This document shows positions 1-10,121 of a DNA stretch of 64,000 bases, piece by piece. Source of the DNA: Taxillus chinensis. Lineage: Eukaryota > Streptophyta > Magnoliopsida > Santalales > Loranthaceae. The DNA is taken from positions 6,115,799 to 6,179,798 of the forward strand of contig CM042086.1 in the NCBI GenBank assembly GCA_023512835.1, written 5' to 3'. Both the position numbers and the translations under genes were made by a program. Within the stretch, counting starts at the first letter, position 1; every line of letters begins with the position of its first letter. The notes below the pieces were generated by a model. It did not search any database. It had not been told where the DNA came from and saw only the letters and a program-made list of their open reading frames with translations.

Positions 1-153
1 AGAGGTCTCGGGAGGAGATCTTGCTGTTTCCACCCTTGTCGATGAGTTTGAGAGCGTAAAAGAGCTCGTACTCAAAGCCCACCGAGGCGCTTGACCACTT
101 GCCAGATGTCTGCAACGGCAGGGTGCTTGGAGTACACACTAGCGACGGAGTCG
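1..153 (-). pseudogene. unidentified coding-like fragment
   Basis: The reverse strand reads like protein in two adjoining frames: a stretch containing YSKHPAVADIWQVVKRLGG, then after a one-base shift a stretch containing EYELFYALKLIDKGGN. The base composition is GC-rich compared with the rest of the window. I do not recognise the family. The fragment runs off the left edge and is cut on the right by a hAT terminus at 154. It may be the end of a neighbouring gene damaged by the insertion, or captured coding DNA. Confidence 0.3.
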
Positions 154-168
154 CAGGGGCCGGACCCC

Positions 169-543
169 GTTAGGAAATTACACAAAATTTCGTATTGCTA
201 GATTTGTAAATATCGAAATGCAAAGAAAATGACACACAAAATTGATAACGGAGTTCGGCTAATTTTGCCTACGTCTCCGGGTGCTGCAGATCTTTTACTA
301 GGAAAGAAAAAATTACAAACTTACAACCCACATCCAAGAATTCTCACACCGAATTCTTTTAATCTCTCAATTTCTCTCACAACAATGCATGAGATTATTT
401 TAATGTTTAAGTCATGCCCTTTTTATAGGTTTCAAAATTCTTTCTCTTCCACACATTTATTTCCTTTAAAAAGAGAGGTCAATATCTATTTTTGATTATA
501 GCCGTCATTTCCTTTTCTTTTCCTGAAATAGCATGCGGTAACA
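169..543 (-). repeat. Copia 3' LTR
   Basis: Matches 4502-4881 along its length. It starts GTTAGG (the terminal T is missing) and ends GGTAACA. The flanking ACCCC at 164-168 is the target duplication. Confidence 0.9.
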
Positions 544-899
544 ATCTCCCACTTGAAGACCGATTTTAATTTGTCTTCACATTTCGATCAATGCAAAGAA
601 CCTTGTATGGTTGTTACTCAAGTAGACCAACCGAAGTTGAGCACAACTTCGGTTTATCAATAGTCACCACTTTTGTGAACATATCTGGGTTCCTGCTTCC
701 TTGAATTTTTTTCGGTGTTAACATCTCATCTTCAAGTAGAGTCCTAATAAAGTGATATCGAAGATCAATATGTTTTGTTCTAGAGTGAAATGCAAATTTT
801 TGCCGATGTATCGCACTGATCGCTACTATATAGAAGACTCTTTTCTTGGATAAATCCCATTTTTATTTATAATCCTTGAAGCCATATTAATCTTTACCG

Positions 900-2342
900 G
901 CTTCATATCGCTACATATTCGGCTTGTGGTGGATAAGGCAACAATCTTTTGTATTTGCGATATCCAACTAATAGGCGTTGTTCCAACAGTGAATATGTAG
1001 CCGGGTGGTGCTTCTTCGGTGATCAACTTCACCGCAAAGTCGCATCTACATAGCCTTATAGTTTAACTTCTCCTTTACCAAAGTACAAACACCTTTCGCG
1101 TGCCTCGTAGATACCTCAAAATCCACTTAACCGCTTCCCAATGAGCTTTTCCTGGATTTGACATAAATCTACTTACAACTCCCACCGCATGGGCAATGTC
1201 CGGCCTAGTACGGACCATTGCGTACATCAAACTTCCAATAACTTGAAGCATAAGGGACCTTAGCTATTAGATCTTTCTCTTCCCTGTCCAGGGACCGATC
1301 CTTGGATAGACGAAAATGACTAGCCAAGGGTGTGCTAACTGGCTTGGCATCACCCATATTAATCTCGCAAAACACGGTTAATGTAATCTGCTTGAGATAC
1401 CGCAAGAAACCTCTTTGCTTATCTCTGTGATTTGCATTCCAAGAATCTTCTTTCTTTGACCCAAGTCTTTCATGTCAAACTCTTTTGACAATTGTCGCTT
1501 CAATGATCTAATATCATCCATGTCCGATCTTGCTATTAACATATCATCAACATAAAAGTAATAAAATGATATAGCTAGACTTATATTTCTTAAGAAGCAA
1601 CGGTGGTCGGCTTACACTTCTGGAATCCTTCCTTGTTCATGAATCCATCGAACTTTTTGTACCACCGTCTTGGGGCTTGTTTCAAACCATATAGACTCTT
1701 TTAAAGTCCACACACCATGTTCTTCTCCTTTTTAAAAAAAACCTTCAGGTTGGTACATGTATATTTCTTCATTAAGTCTCCATGAAGAAATGCGGCTTCA
1801 CGTCCAATTGTTCAAGATGAAGATCTTCAATGGCAACAATACTCAATACCGATCGGGATAATATTAAGCTTACAACAGGAGAAAAAATGTCGGTGTAGTC
1901 AACTTTTTCCTTTTCTTTGGAATCCTTTGACAACTATCGGGCCTTGTATCTCTTAGAACCATCATGTTCTTCTTTTACCCGATACACCCATTTGTTGTGA
2001 AGTACCTTCTTCCCCACGGGTAACTCATCTAGTTCCCATGTCTGGTTAGAGATTAAAGACTTCATCTCGTCTTTCATAGCAAGCTCCCACTTACTAGCAT
2101 CTTTAGTCCGACAAGCTTCATCATAACATTCGGGTTCTCCTCCGTCGCTTAGCAACAAATAGTTCATATATTTCTGTTAGGCACATGAGGTCGAGAAAAC
2201 CTTCGTAATATAGAACTTGGAGTAAGAGGGTTTGTTCGTCAGGGATGCTCCCGATTATTCGTTCAGTTAATTCCTCCAATTGAGGACTTTTAATAAGAGG
2301 ATTGTCCGGAATGTCGTCCACCTCTACATATACCTGGCCCAT
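900..2342 (-). pseudogene. Copia reverse transcriptase/RNase H remnant
   Basis: The RT N-terminus is recognisable at 1934-2167 (EACRTKDASKWELAMKDEMK, then WVYRVK and KRYKAR). The region preceding RNase H follows at 1205-1405 (MGDAKPVSTPLASHFRLSK). Between and after them the frame is broken repeatedly. Catalytic motifs of RT are not in a continuous frame. Confidence 0.8.
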
Positions 2343-2399
2343 CCGCTCCGAGTTGTTAACAACTATTTTATGTCGTCTTTATACATTACCCTTTCATTG

Positions 2400-3332
2400 A
2401 AAATCACATCTCGCTACGGATCACCTTATTATTTTCATCATCCCAAATGCAGTAGCCAAACTCATCCTCGCCATAGCCGATGAGATGTATTTCTTAGATT
2501 TTGGATCAAGCTTATTCCGCTTGATCACTAATATCACATATCTACACAACCGAAAAACTTTAAAATGTGAAAGTTTTACCTCTTTTCCGCTCCATACCTC
2601 TTCGGTATGTTATGCTCCAATGGTACCGATGGACTTCGGTTAATCAAGTAAGCTTGTATTGATCGTCGCCGTAATCGTTGGCAATCCCGATTGAATACGT
2701 AGGCTTAGCTCTTTCGGTCGATGTCCAATTCATACGCTCGCCTATACCGTTGTGTTGAGGTGTACCTTACGGTTCTCTCCATTTTGATCCCATGCTCATA
2801 GCAAAACTTCTTAAATTTGGTGTCTTCGTATTCTCCACCATTGTCGATCTAAACTTTTTGATCTTTAGACTGTCTCATTTTCAACTATAGCTTTCCGTTT
2901 CGAAAGCTTCAAACACTTCAGACTTATGCTTTAGAAAGTAAACCCATACCTTCGTGAGTGATCATCGATGAAAGTCACAAAGTAGTGTTTTTTACCAATG
3001 GATGGGGTAGTTGTTGGACCCTAAACATCAGAGTGAACAAGCTTCGTTTTTCTTTCTTTGGGGTTCTTCTTGTTGTTTGAAAGCCGACTCTTTTCGGCTT
3101 TCCAAGTATGCAATCTTCGCACATGTCAATCTCAACTGACGTAAGTCGGAAGTTTTCCCTTTGAGTGCATAATCTTCATCCCCTTCTCACTCATGTGGCC
3201 AAGTCTTTGGTGCCACAGATTGGGATTATCATTTCCTTCAACAATCGTGATGGAACGAGATGTGCCTGTCATGTAAAGAGTACCACTCTTTTTGCCACGG
3301 CAACCGTCATTGCCCCTTTTGAGATCTTCCAA
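2400..3332 (-). pseudogene. Copia integrase remnant
   Basis: The GAG-pre-integrase signature LWHQRLGHMSEKGMKIMHSK is clear at 3132-3332. Downstream on the minus strand are broken pieces of the integrase core, including an HGI...YTPQHNG-like stretch near 2740-2830, scattered across frames. No continuous reading frame remains. Confidence 0.75.
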
Positions 3333-3499
3333 TCATCACCGTAGAAGATCGTATTGTAGCCTTCGCTAGCCAATTGTCCCTACCGAGATTAAGTTTTTTC
3401 TCGGGTCGGAATATGTCTAACATCATTTAGCTTCCAAACGGAGACCCATTTAACTTAATCTTCACTATACCTTTACCGATAATATCACAAGGTTGATCA

Positions 3500-4393
3500 T
3501 CACCAAGATATACCTTTCCAAGGTTTCCGGGGACATACCTCTCGAAAAATTCTTTCTGCGAGGTAAGCATGAAATGATGCTCCGTCTAACACCCAAGACT
3601 CCTTCTTGGTCTCCAAGGAGCATATTAATGCGTCATCGTTTCCCGAAATAGTAGTGACATTAGCTTGTACCTTTGTCTCCTGGTCTTTCGGTGCACTCTT
3701 GCACCGATTTTTGTAGTGACCAATCTTCCCACAATTCCAACAATCAATGTTCTTTGAGCTATGGGAATTGTTGGGATTCCTCGTTTGGACCTCCCATCTT
3801 TTGATCCCTCGATAGTTAATTTGGCACGTCCATTTCCTTTGGTTGAATTTCTTCCTCTTAACTCGTATGCAATACGGGAGAGGTTGAGGGTTGAAATTCA
3901 CCGAGTCTCTTCGTCGGATCTCTTCACTAAGAACTAGATCCCGAACATCATTGAATTTTAACTTGTTGTTTCCCGATGAGCTACTCACACCCGTGACGGT
4001 AGCATTCCAACTTTCGGTGAGGAAGACAAAAGTATTAATGCTCGTACCCATCATCAAATTCGATCTCAATCGAACTCAATTGCGTTGCGACTATATTGAG
4101 TTCATTGAGATGTTAGCTACCGATGCGCCTTCACCATTCGCAAATTGAATAATCGCCTCATTAGATGAACTTTGTTGGAGGCCATGGCTTCTCATACATA
4201 TTGGAAAGAGCCACCATAAGACCCGCTGGTCTTTTCCTTTGCTATGTTGAAGGCAACATTGCGAGACAACGTCAATCAAATAACTCCGAGGGCTTGTCGC
4301 GAGAAGAGCCCGGTCTTCATCCTTCATGCCCCTGGCTCGTTTTTGAGAGAGGTTGATAAAGCTTTTCTGGTACGGATAATCTTCGATCTGCAT
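3500..4393 (-). pseudogene. Copia gag-protease remnant
   Basis: Gag begins near 4393 with MQIEDYPYQKSF and includes RGMKDEDRALL and a GEGASVA-type motif, all typical of Copia gag. A frame change leads into a second open stretch with the CCHC zinc knuckle CWNCGKIGHYKNRCK. That is followed by WVLDGASFHAY, the degraded form of the protease active-site region (usually DSGAS). At least one frameshift separates the two halves, and the protease aspartate region has lost a serine. Non-functional. Confidence 0.85.
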
Positions 4394-4486
4394 TTTCCTA
4401 ATCCAAAGTCCGCACCATCAAACTTTTCAATTTTCACCTTTCCTTCGTGCGGCCATTGCTCCATACGAATCTAGCTTCCACCGACT

Positions 4487-4500
4487 TGGCTCGATACCGG
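4487..4500 (-). other. Copia primer binding site
   Basis: On the reverse strand this reads CCGGTATCGAGCCA immediately after the 5' LTR. It resembles the initiator tRNA-Met site TGGTATCAGAGC with a small deletion. The matching purine-rich tract AAGTGGGAGAT lies at 544-555 next to the 3' LTR. Confidence 0.7.
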
Positions 4501-4501
4501 T

Positions 4502-4881
4502 TGTTAGGAAATTACACAAAATTTCCGTATTGCTAGATTTGTAAATATCGGAAATGCAAAGAAAATGACACACAAAATTGATAACGGAGTTGGCTAATTT
4601 TGCCTACGTCTTCGGGCTACTGAGGATCTTTTACTAGGAAAGAAAAAATTACAAACTTACAACCCACATCCAAGAATTCTCACACCGAATTCTTTTAATC
4701 TCTCAATTTCTCTCTACAACAATGCATGAGATTATTTTAATGTTTAAGTCATGCCCTTTTTTTTAGGTTTCAAAATTCTTTCTCTTCCACACATTTATTT
4801 CCTTTAAAAAGAGAGGTCAATATCTATTTTTGATTATAGCCGTCATTTCCTTTTCTTTTCCCGAAATAGCATGTGGTAACA
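4502..4881 (-). repeat. Copia 5' LTR
   Basis: A direct repeat of 169-543, about 380 bp, beginning TGTTAGG and ending GTAACA on the + strand. By eye the two LTRs differ at roughly a dozen places, several of them one-base indels, so the insertion is not recent. Confidence 0.9.
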
Positions 4882-5368
4882 ACCCCAAAGCCGGACAAGT
4901 AAGGTCTGTGCCTTGGGCCCCCAAAAATAGCCCATATTTAGGGTCCCCTTTTCATAATTCTAATCTTATATTTATAATTATAAGATCAACCCTAGCAGAC
5001 GACACAGAACCCTAATGCTTCATGCTTCTATCCTTTCTCCTCCATGTGCCCAACCCTAACGGCTAACGCTCCACGCTTCCTATGCCGATCCGCTGCTGTG
5101 CCATGCCACTGTGCCACATCGGCACTCCGCTACCGCCGATGTGCTGAGCTGCTGCCGCCACACCACTTTGCCCCGCCGCTAACATTCGTCCGACGATCTA
5201 TGAGACCGTGACCGACTGGTATGCTTTTCTCCTAATCTCATAATTCATCCTGTATAGTATATACTGATTACTGTCTCATACTGCAGCCGTTGTGAAAATG
5301 AATGTTAGGAATAAGGACTCCAAACTTAATCACCGCCTAAGGCCCCCTAAATCTCGAGGCTGGCTCTG

Positions 5369-5622
5369 AGAGTAAGAGAACTAGGAAGGGCATAGGATGA
5401 AGGTAGAAGAAGAATAAATTATTATTTAATAAAAATAAAAATAATTTAAAAATTATTATTAGAGTTAAGTTGTAAAATGATTTTTCAAGTTAAGTATGTA
5501 TATGCGAGAGGGATCTTATCATTTCAAGTTTTAACCAAATAACGACATTAATATGCCAATCATAAATAATATTTTTAAAAAACAATCCGTGCTCGCCCGA
5601 CACGGGGAAAAAAACCCACCAT
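5369..5622. other. AT-rich spacer, nothing recognised
   Basis: Low-complexity AT-rich DNA between the hAT relic and the start of the duplicated block. Confidence 0.5.
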
Positions 5623-5811
5623 GCTATCATAATAATTATATTTACATTGAATTGTGGTATTGATCAGCGTATAACGCATGCCAAAGAAAAGCACCATAAA
5701 GCTATATGTATTTGAACGTAAAGGACATAAAGCCTGTACTTTAAAATTGGAATTGCTTTTAATAGCTTCCAGTTACAATTTACAACATTCAAAGTTAGAA
5801 ATTTGAAGGCC

Positions 5812-6465
5812 ATATTTTAATTATTTTTATATTTTTTTTAATTGAATTTGCATAAAAATTAACCGTTAGATCGTCTTAAAATTTTACATGCTTGACATGA
5901 ATATTCAATCTAATGGTTAATTTTTGAAACAAACATGACAGATATCTTAAATCAGTCAGATCACCACGGTGATGAGCTGACATGCTCACCAGCGAATCCA
6001 AACCCAAAGTCCTATTTTTGAAATAAGTCCATAAAATAGGACTATGGGTTTAGATTCGGTGGTGAGCAACGTCAGCTTACCACCGTAGTAAGCTGACTTA
6101 TTTCGGACTATGTCAATATTTGTTTTTTTAAGTCAACCGTTAGATTGAATATTATGTAATATATATCATGCCTGTAAAATTTAAATGCGATCTAACTGTT
6201 AAGTTTTCTGCAAATTCAATTAGAAAAAATATTAAGATAATTACAATAATTTTTAATTTATTAAAATTCAGATTTTCTCTAAATAAATTTATATAAAACT
6301 TAACCATTAGATCACCTTTAAATTTTACAGGCATGATATATATTACATAATATTCAATCTAACGATTGACTTTAAAAAATAAATATCGACATAACTTGAA
6401 ATAAGTCAGCTCACCATGGTGGTGAGCTGCCATTGCTCACCAGCGATTCCTAGTTCATATTTTAT
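5812..6465. mobile_element. foldback MITE cluster
   Basis: About 650 bp absent from the paralogous site near 43240. A full foldback element occupies about 6053-6448: arms containing CAGCTCACCACCATGGTGAG-type sequence and a shared stretch (TATATATCATGCCTGTAAA) are inverted around a short AT-rich loop. A half copy (one arm) lies at 5838-5998, joined through a smaller inverted repeat (AGTCCTATTTT / AAAATAGGACT). CATATTTTA occurs at both edges (about 5812 and 6457), possibly a 9-bp target duplication. It encodes no protein. Confidence 0.65.
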
Positions 6466-6900
6466 TAAGGTTATTGCTAATATTGTTTTTATCCAATACG
6501 TTAAATTGAGAAATGAGGAAGGATAATTATACCTCCAAATCTTATCAACACACATAGCTGTGTGAAATTGTTATATTATTTAGTATTGGATATATAAAAA
6601 GTTATAATAGGTGGAGGTTTAAAACCTAGTAGTGACATTTTAAGGGGATGTAATATTAATAAAATAAAACAAAATTAAAAATAAGCCACAACTGAGTAGA
6701 GGTTGTGTGGTTAAATTTATTCAGGTAGGAAATAACATCAGATGAAATTGTAGTCAGTAGTGAGGTTCGAAACCTCATAATGAAAGTTTGGAGGTAAAAA
6801 AAAAATCCACAACTGAGTGGAAGTTTATTGCATAAACTAAATAAATAAATAATGCGTGACAAAATAAAATTCCTGCCACGCCAAGTCGCTCATGCATCTC
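6466..6900. other. upstream region of copy 1
   Basis: Partly conserved with 46380-46635 upstream of copy 3 (for example ACATCAGATGAAATTGTA and AATAATGCGTGACAAAATAA). The conservation makes it a candidate for regulatory DNA of the copy 1/copy 3 pair, but duplication alone can also explain it. Confidence 0.4.
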
Positions 6901-6907
6901 TATTTAA
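6901..6907 (+). promoter_or_regulatory. TATA-like box of copy 1
   Basis: TATTTAA lies about 100 bp before the start codon, in a stretch conserved with copy 3 where the box is at 46636 with the same spacing. Transcription would start near 6930. Confidence 0.5.
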
Positions 6908-7001
6908 GCCCGTGTTATCAAGATGAAGCAAATCACCAGCTTCTCCTCCCACATCTCTCTGGTTTCTGAAATTTGGAACCGGGAACTAACCGCAATCCTC
7001 C

Positions 7002-9410
7002 ATGGCAGCTCTATGCCTTTCCTCTCTCTCATCTCACCTCTTTAGGCTTCCAAAATCCCAATTTTATAAACCCACGTTTAATTTCACTTATAGTCACACA
7101 CCCACTGCATCGTTCTCGCAGAGTCACACACACTCTTCAAAACCCAAGCTCATCTCTGCCATATCCTCTCCTGTTTCGGTAGAAACCCAAAACCCACCTA
7201 TCACAGGCCTCAAAATTCAAAACCCAGATGAGAAATTCGACTGGTTCGCTCAGTGGTACCCAGTCATGCCTGTGTGCGACCTCGATAAGAGGGTCCCGAC
7301 CGCGAAGAGAGTGATGGGCCTTGACATTGTGGTGTGGTGGGATCGAAACGAGAACTCCTGGAAGGTGCTTGATGATTGTTGCCCTCACCGGTTGGCCCCC
7401 TTGTCCGAGGGAAGGATTGACCAGTGGGGGAGGCTGCAGTGTGTCTATCATGGGTGGTGTTTTAACGGCTCTGGAGACTGCAAATTCATACCTCAGGCAC
7501 CCCGGGACGGCCCTCCGGTAACAGTTCCCGCCATATATGTGCTAGAGATGCGCGCACATAAAGATTTTCCATTTTAGAGATGCCCAAATAAGGAATTTTA
7601 TCCCTCATTAAGTTTTTATTAACATAATGACATGTTGAATAGTCACTAATACAATACTTTCGTTGTATATAGTGGTTATGAACATGCCTTGCCTCCTAAT
7701 TAACAATGCCGTATACACAGCATTGTTTGGGTTGATGTTTTGACAAATTACATTGACATATTTATTACACAGGTTTGGACAGCCAAGAAAGCATGTGTAG
7801 CTGGATATCCTAGTACTGTGCAGAATGACATTGTTTGGTTTTGGCCAAACACCGATCCACAATTCAAAGACATTATTATGACGAGAAAACCGCCTTACTT
7901 CCCGGAGTTAGATGACCCTTCTTACACTAAGACAATGGGGAACAGGGATATTCATTGCGGGTATGCTTCATATACACAAAGGCCTAATGCGTTGACGGTA
8001 ACCTTAGTACTAATGTAATTGTTGAGTAATTAGGTAAAAAAAATTGAAAGTCAAAAGAGTTTATATGGTAAAGCAAATTTAAATTGTTATAACATATTTT
8101 AAAATTGTATGGCTGGTTTAGTGAGCTCAAATCAGAAGTAGACTCCAATTGTCATAATACATATGGGCAAACCTCCGCCTTAGCCGGATCCTAAGTCTTA
8201 TTGGTGTAGTCTCTGGTCGAGCGGCGTGTCCAAGTGTGCGATAGTATTAGATTGGAAGAGCTATAAGAAAAAAGCTCACATAATGACAGCTCATCTGTTT
8301 CATATGTGCGTTTCTAGTAAGTCAATAAATTTATATGGTGAAGCAGACTCAAATTATCAAAATACATTTTAAAACCGTACGAATCGGTGTGATAAGCTCA
8401 AAACAGACAATATTATGTCATGCGAATGGATCTGCATCTTAACCTAATCCTAACATTAATTGTGTGGTCTCTTGAATTGTTTTTGCCTTGTCTCTAGCAA
8501 GTCATTATCATCACAATTTGTTCTTCCTTGTCTCATTTCTTGGTACTACTAATATATCCTAATTTGAGTCCCTCTAGTCAATTCATTATTAATTCCAACA
8601 CTGAAGTAATATTGGATGGGCTGCAGCTATGAGATCATGATGGAAAATGTTATGGACCCCGCTCATGCTCCATACTTACATTATGGAATTATGGGTGGTG
8701 CTCGAATGGAACAAAAAGGATAAGGCCCTTAATCAATTTTTTTTCCTTACTGATACATTTCATATCTCTATATATGTTTATCAAATCCGTATGACCAACA
8801 TGTATATCTCTCTTCACTGTGAAGGCCGATAGAGAAGGCGGAAGACCAATTGAAATGATGAGTGTGCAGAAACAAGGCATAAATGGTTTTGCTGCAAAGC
8901 TGGAATGGGGAAGTGGCAAATTTCTCCCACCTTGTTTGCTCTATACTTCTACAGATCCTTGGGGAGACCAAGGCAGTGGAACAGAGGCACACCCTGACAC
9001 CCTTACGCTCATGTATCCAATTGGATTAGTCTAATTTTTATTTTTTCCTGTGTGACTTAATTACTTGAAAAATTAACATCTAATATTACTTTCGATTGGT
9101 ACAGGAGGCATCGGCAAGCATGAAACAGCGCAGAGCACTTGAAATTGTACTTTGCGTTCCGGTCAGTCCGGGTAAATGTAGAGTTATATGGGTCTTGCCA
9201 AGAAATTTTAATACCTGGATTCACAAAATTGTCCCCCGATGGATTTTTCATGTCGCCGAAAATCTGATTTTTGATTCCGATTTGTGTATTCTTCATTCGG
9301 AGGTATATCTATATATCTTCCCGTATTCTTCACACAAATATACTATTATTATAATAATTATTATTAGACAATGAGTTAAGATTTCCAGATGATGTCGTAC
9401 GTGTTTCTTT

Positions 9411-9469
<59 letters not shown>

Positions 9470-10121
9470 GTGTGTGCTGTGTGTAGGAGCGTAAATTGAT
9501 GGAGATTGGCCCTTCCAATTGGCGAAAGGCATGTTTTACGCCAACAAAATCAGATGCTCTAGTGGTTGGGTTCCGAAAGTGGTTGAACACGTACGCCGGT
9601 GGTCAAATTGATTGGGGAACCAAATTCAACGGTGGTGCTCTTCCCCCGTCCCCTCCCAGGGAACAAATAATGGACCGGTAAGTGAGTTGGAAACATGTTT
9701 CACAAGGGCAGCTACCGTACGTACGTGTCGCATTTCATTTGATAATTAAATATACGACCGAGCGAGCAATCTACAAGCAGTTCACAAAACCAAACGTGCC
9801 ATACATGCATGAATTTTTAAAATCAGACCTTTATGCTGATGGATCGTTTTGCTTTGTAATTTTAGGCACCGCAGTCATGTGGTGAACTGCAGCAGTTGCA
9901 GGTCTGCGCATAAAGGTCTGCGTGCACTGGAGGTCTCACTGCAGATAGTTTCTATTGCCATGATCGGGGGCGTTGCAGCCGCGAAACAGGGGATGGCGTC
10001 GAAACCTGGGATAGCTACGCTTGTGTCCATTGCTGTACTGTGCTACGCTGCTTCTAGGTGGTTGGCTCACTTCATCGACAAAAATTTTCATTTCCATGAC
10101 TACAGGCATGGCCTTAGATGA
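7002..10121 (+). CDS. PTC52: PTC52-like Rieske oxygenase, copy 1
   Basis: Exons: 7002-7517, 7773-7960, 8627-8719, 8818-8986, 9105-9302, 9487-9677, 9866-10121; about 536 residues, the usual length for the PTC52/ACD1-like family. In Arabidopsis PTC52 is linked to protochlorophyllide in the plastid envelope. A Ser/Thr-rich N-terminus of about 60 residues looks like a chloroplast transit peptide. The Rieske 2Fe-2S ligands are C127, H129, C147 and H150 (CPHR and CVYH). The mononuclear iron motif is N-x2-D-x2-H-x4-H in [16 protein letters not shown] CxxC (NCSSC) and two hydrophobic segments close the protein. Intron 3 begins AT and ends AC (8720-8817). Exon 4 has no GT donor at the position used by copy 4: either GC at 8987, or GT at 9029, which would add 14 residues. 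It differs from copy 4 near the iron site (IHCG for IPYG, APYLH for VPYAH, HVAEN for HVGQN), shared with copy 3. Exact substrate unknown. Confidence 0.85.
8023..8456. mobile_element. 434-bp insertion in intron 2 of copy 1
   Basis: TAATTGT occurs at 8016-8022 and 8457-8463, and once at 47752-47758 in the equivalent intron of copy 3, which lacks the insert. The inserted DNA contains two related halves (TTTATATGGT and AAGCA near 8061 and 8331, and GAGCTCAAA/AAGCTCAAA motifs). No protein is encoded. The class is uncertain. Confidence 0.7.
9413..9466. repeat. (AT)n microsatellite in intron 5 of copy 1
   Basis: An uninterrupted AT run of about 54 bp. The matching intron of copy 3 has only a few TA units (about 48717-48725). 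Confidence 0.95.

Larger units (their letters stand above)
169..4881 (-). mobile_element. decayed Ty1/Copia LTR retrotransposon
   Basis: This is a structurally complete element in minus orientation. The 5' LTR is 4502-4881 and the 3' LTR is 169-543, ending TG/CA except that the left copy has lost its terminal base. A 5-bp target duplication ACCCC lies at 164-168 and 4882-4886. The primer binding site is just inside the 5' LTR and a purine tract just inside the 3' LTR. Gag, protease, integrase, reverse transcriptase and RNase H fragments follow in Copia order but are broken by many frameshifts and stops. It cannot make its own proteins. Confidence 0.92.
154..5368. mobile_element. non-autonomous hAT (Tip100-like) relic split by Copia
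   Basis: The left terminus CAGGGGCCGGACCCC (154-168) and right terminus ending GGCTGGCTCTG (5368) are imperfect inverted repeats. The body at 4882-5368 matches the second relic at 19073 (the CAAGTAAGG...GCCTTGGGCCCC motif, a GC-rich GCCGCTGCTG segment, and the conserved right end). It lacks the AT-rich middle of that copy, so it is an internal-deletion derivative. It carries no transposase. A convincing 8-bp target duplication is not visible. The Copia element at 169-4881 sits just inside the left terminus. Confidence 0.6.

Noticed and set aside
6750..6775. GAGGTTCGAAACCTC as a tRNA T-arm
   Set aside because: No matching acceptor, D or anticodon arms around it. No tRNA or rRNA gene was recognised anywhere in the window.
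7137..7451. 104-codon reverse frame over exon 1 (also at 13539, 46872, 50804)
   Set aside because: Mirror of the conserved Rieske exon; it recurs only because the exon does.
8720..8817. Intron 3 of the PTC52-like genes as a U12-type intron
   Set aside because: Termini are AT and AC, but the donors (ATAAGG, ATGAGA) do not match ATATCCTT and no TTCCTTAAC branch site is seen.
9293..9590. Reverse frames with long Tyr-Ile runs
   Set aside because: Translation of the AT microsatellite in an intron.
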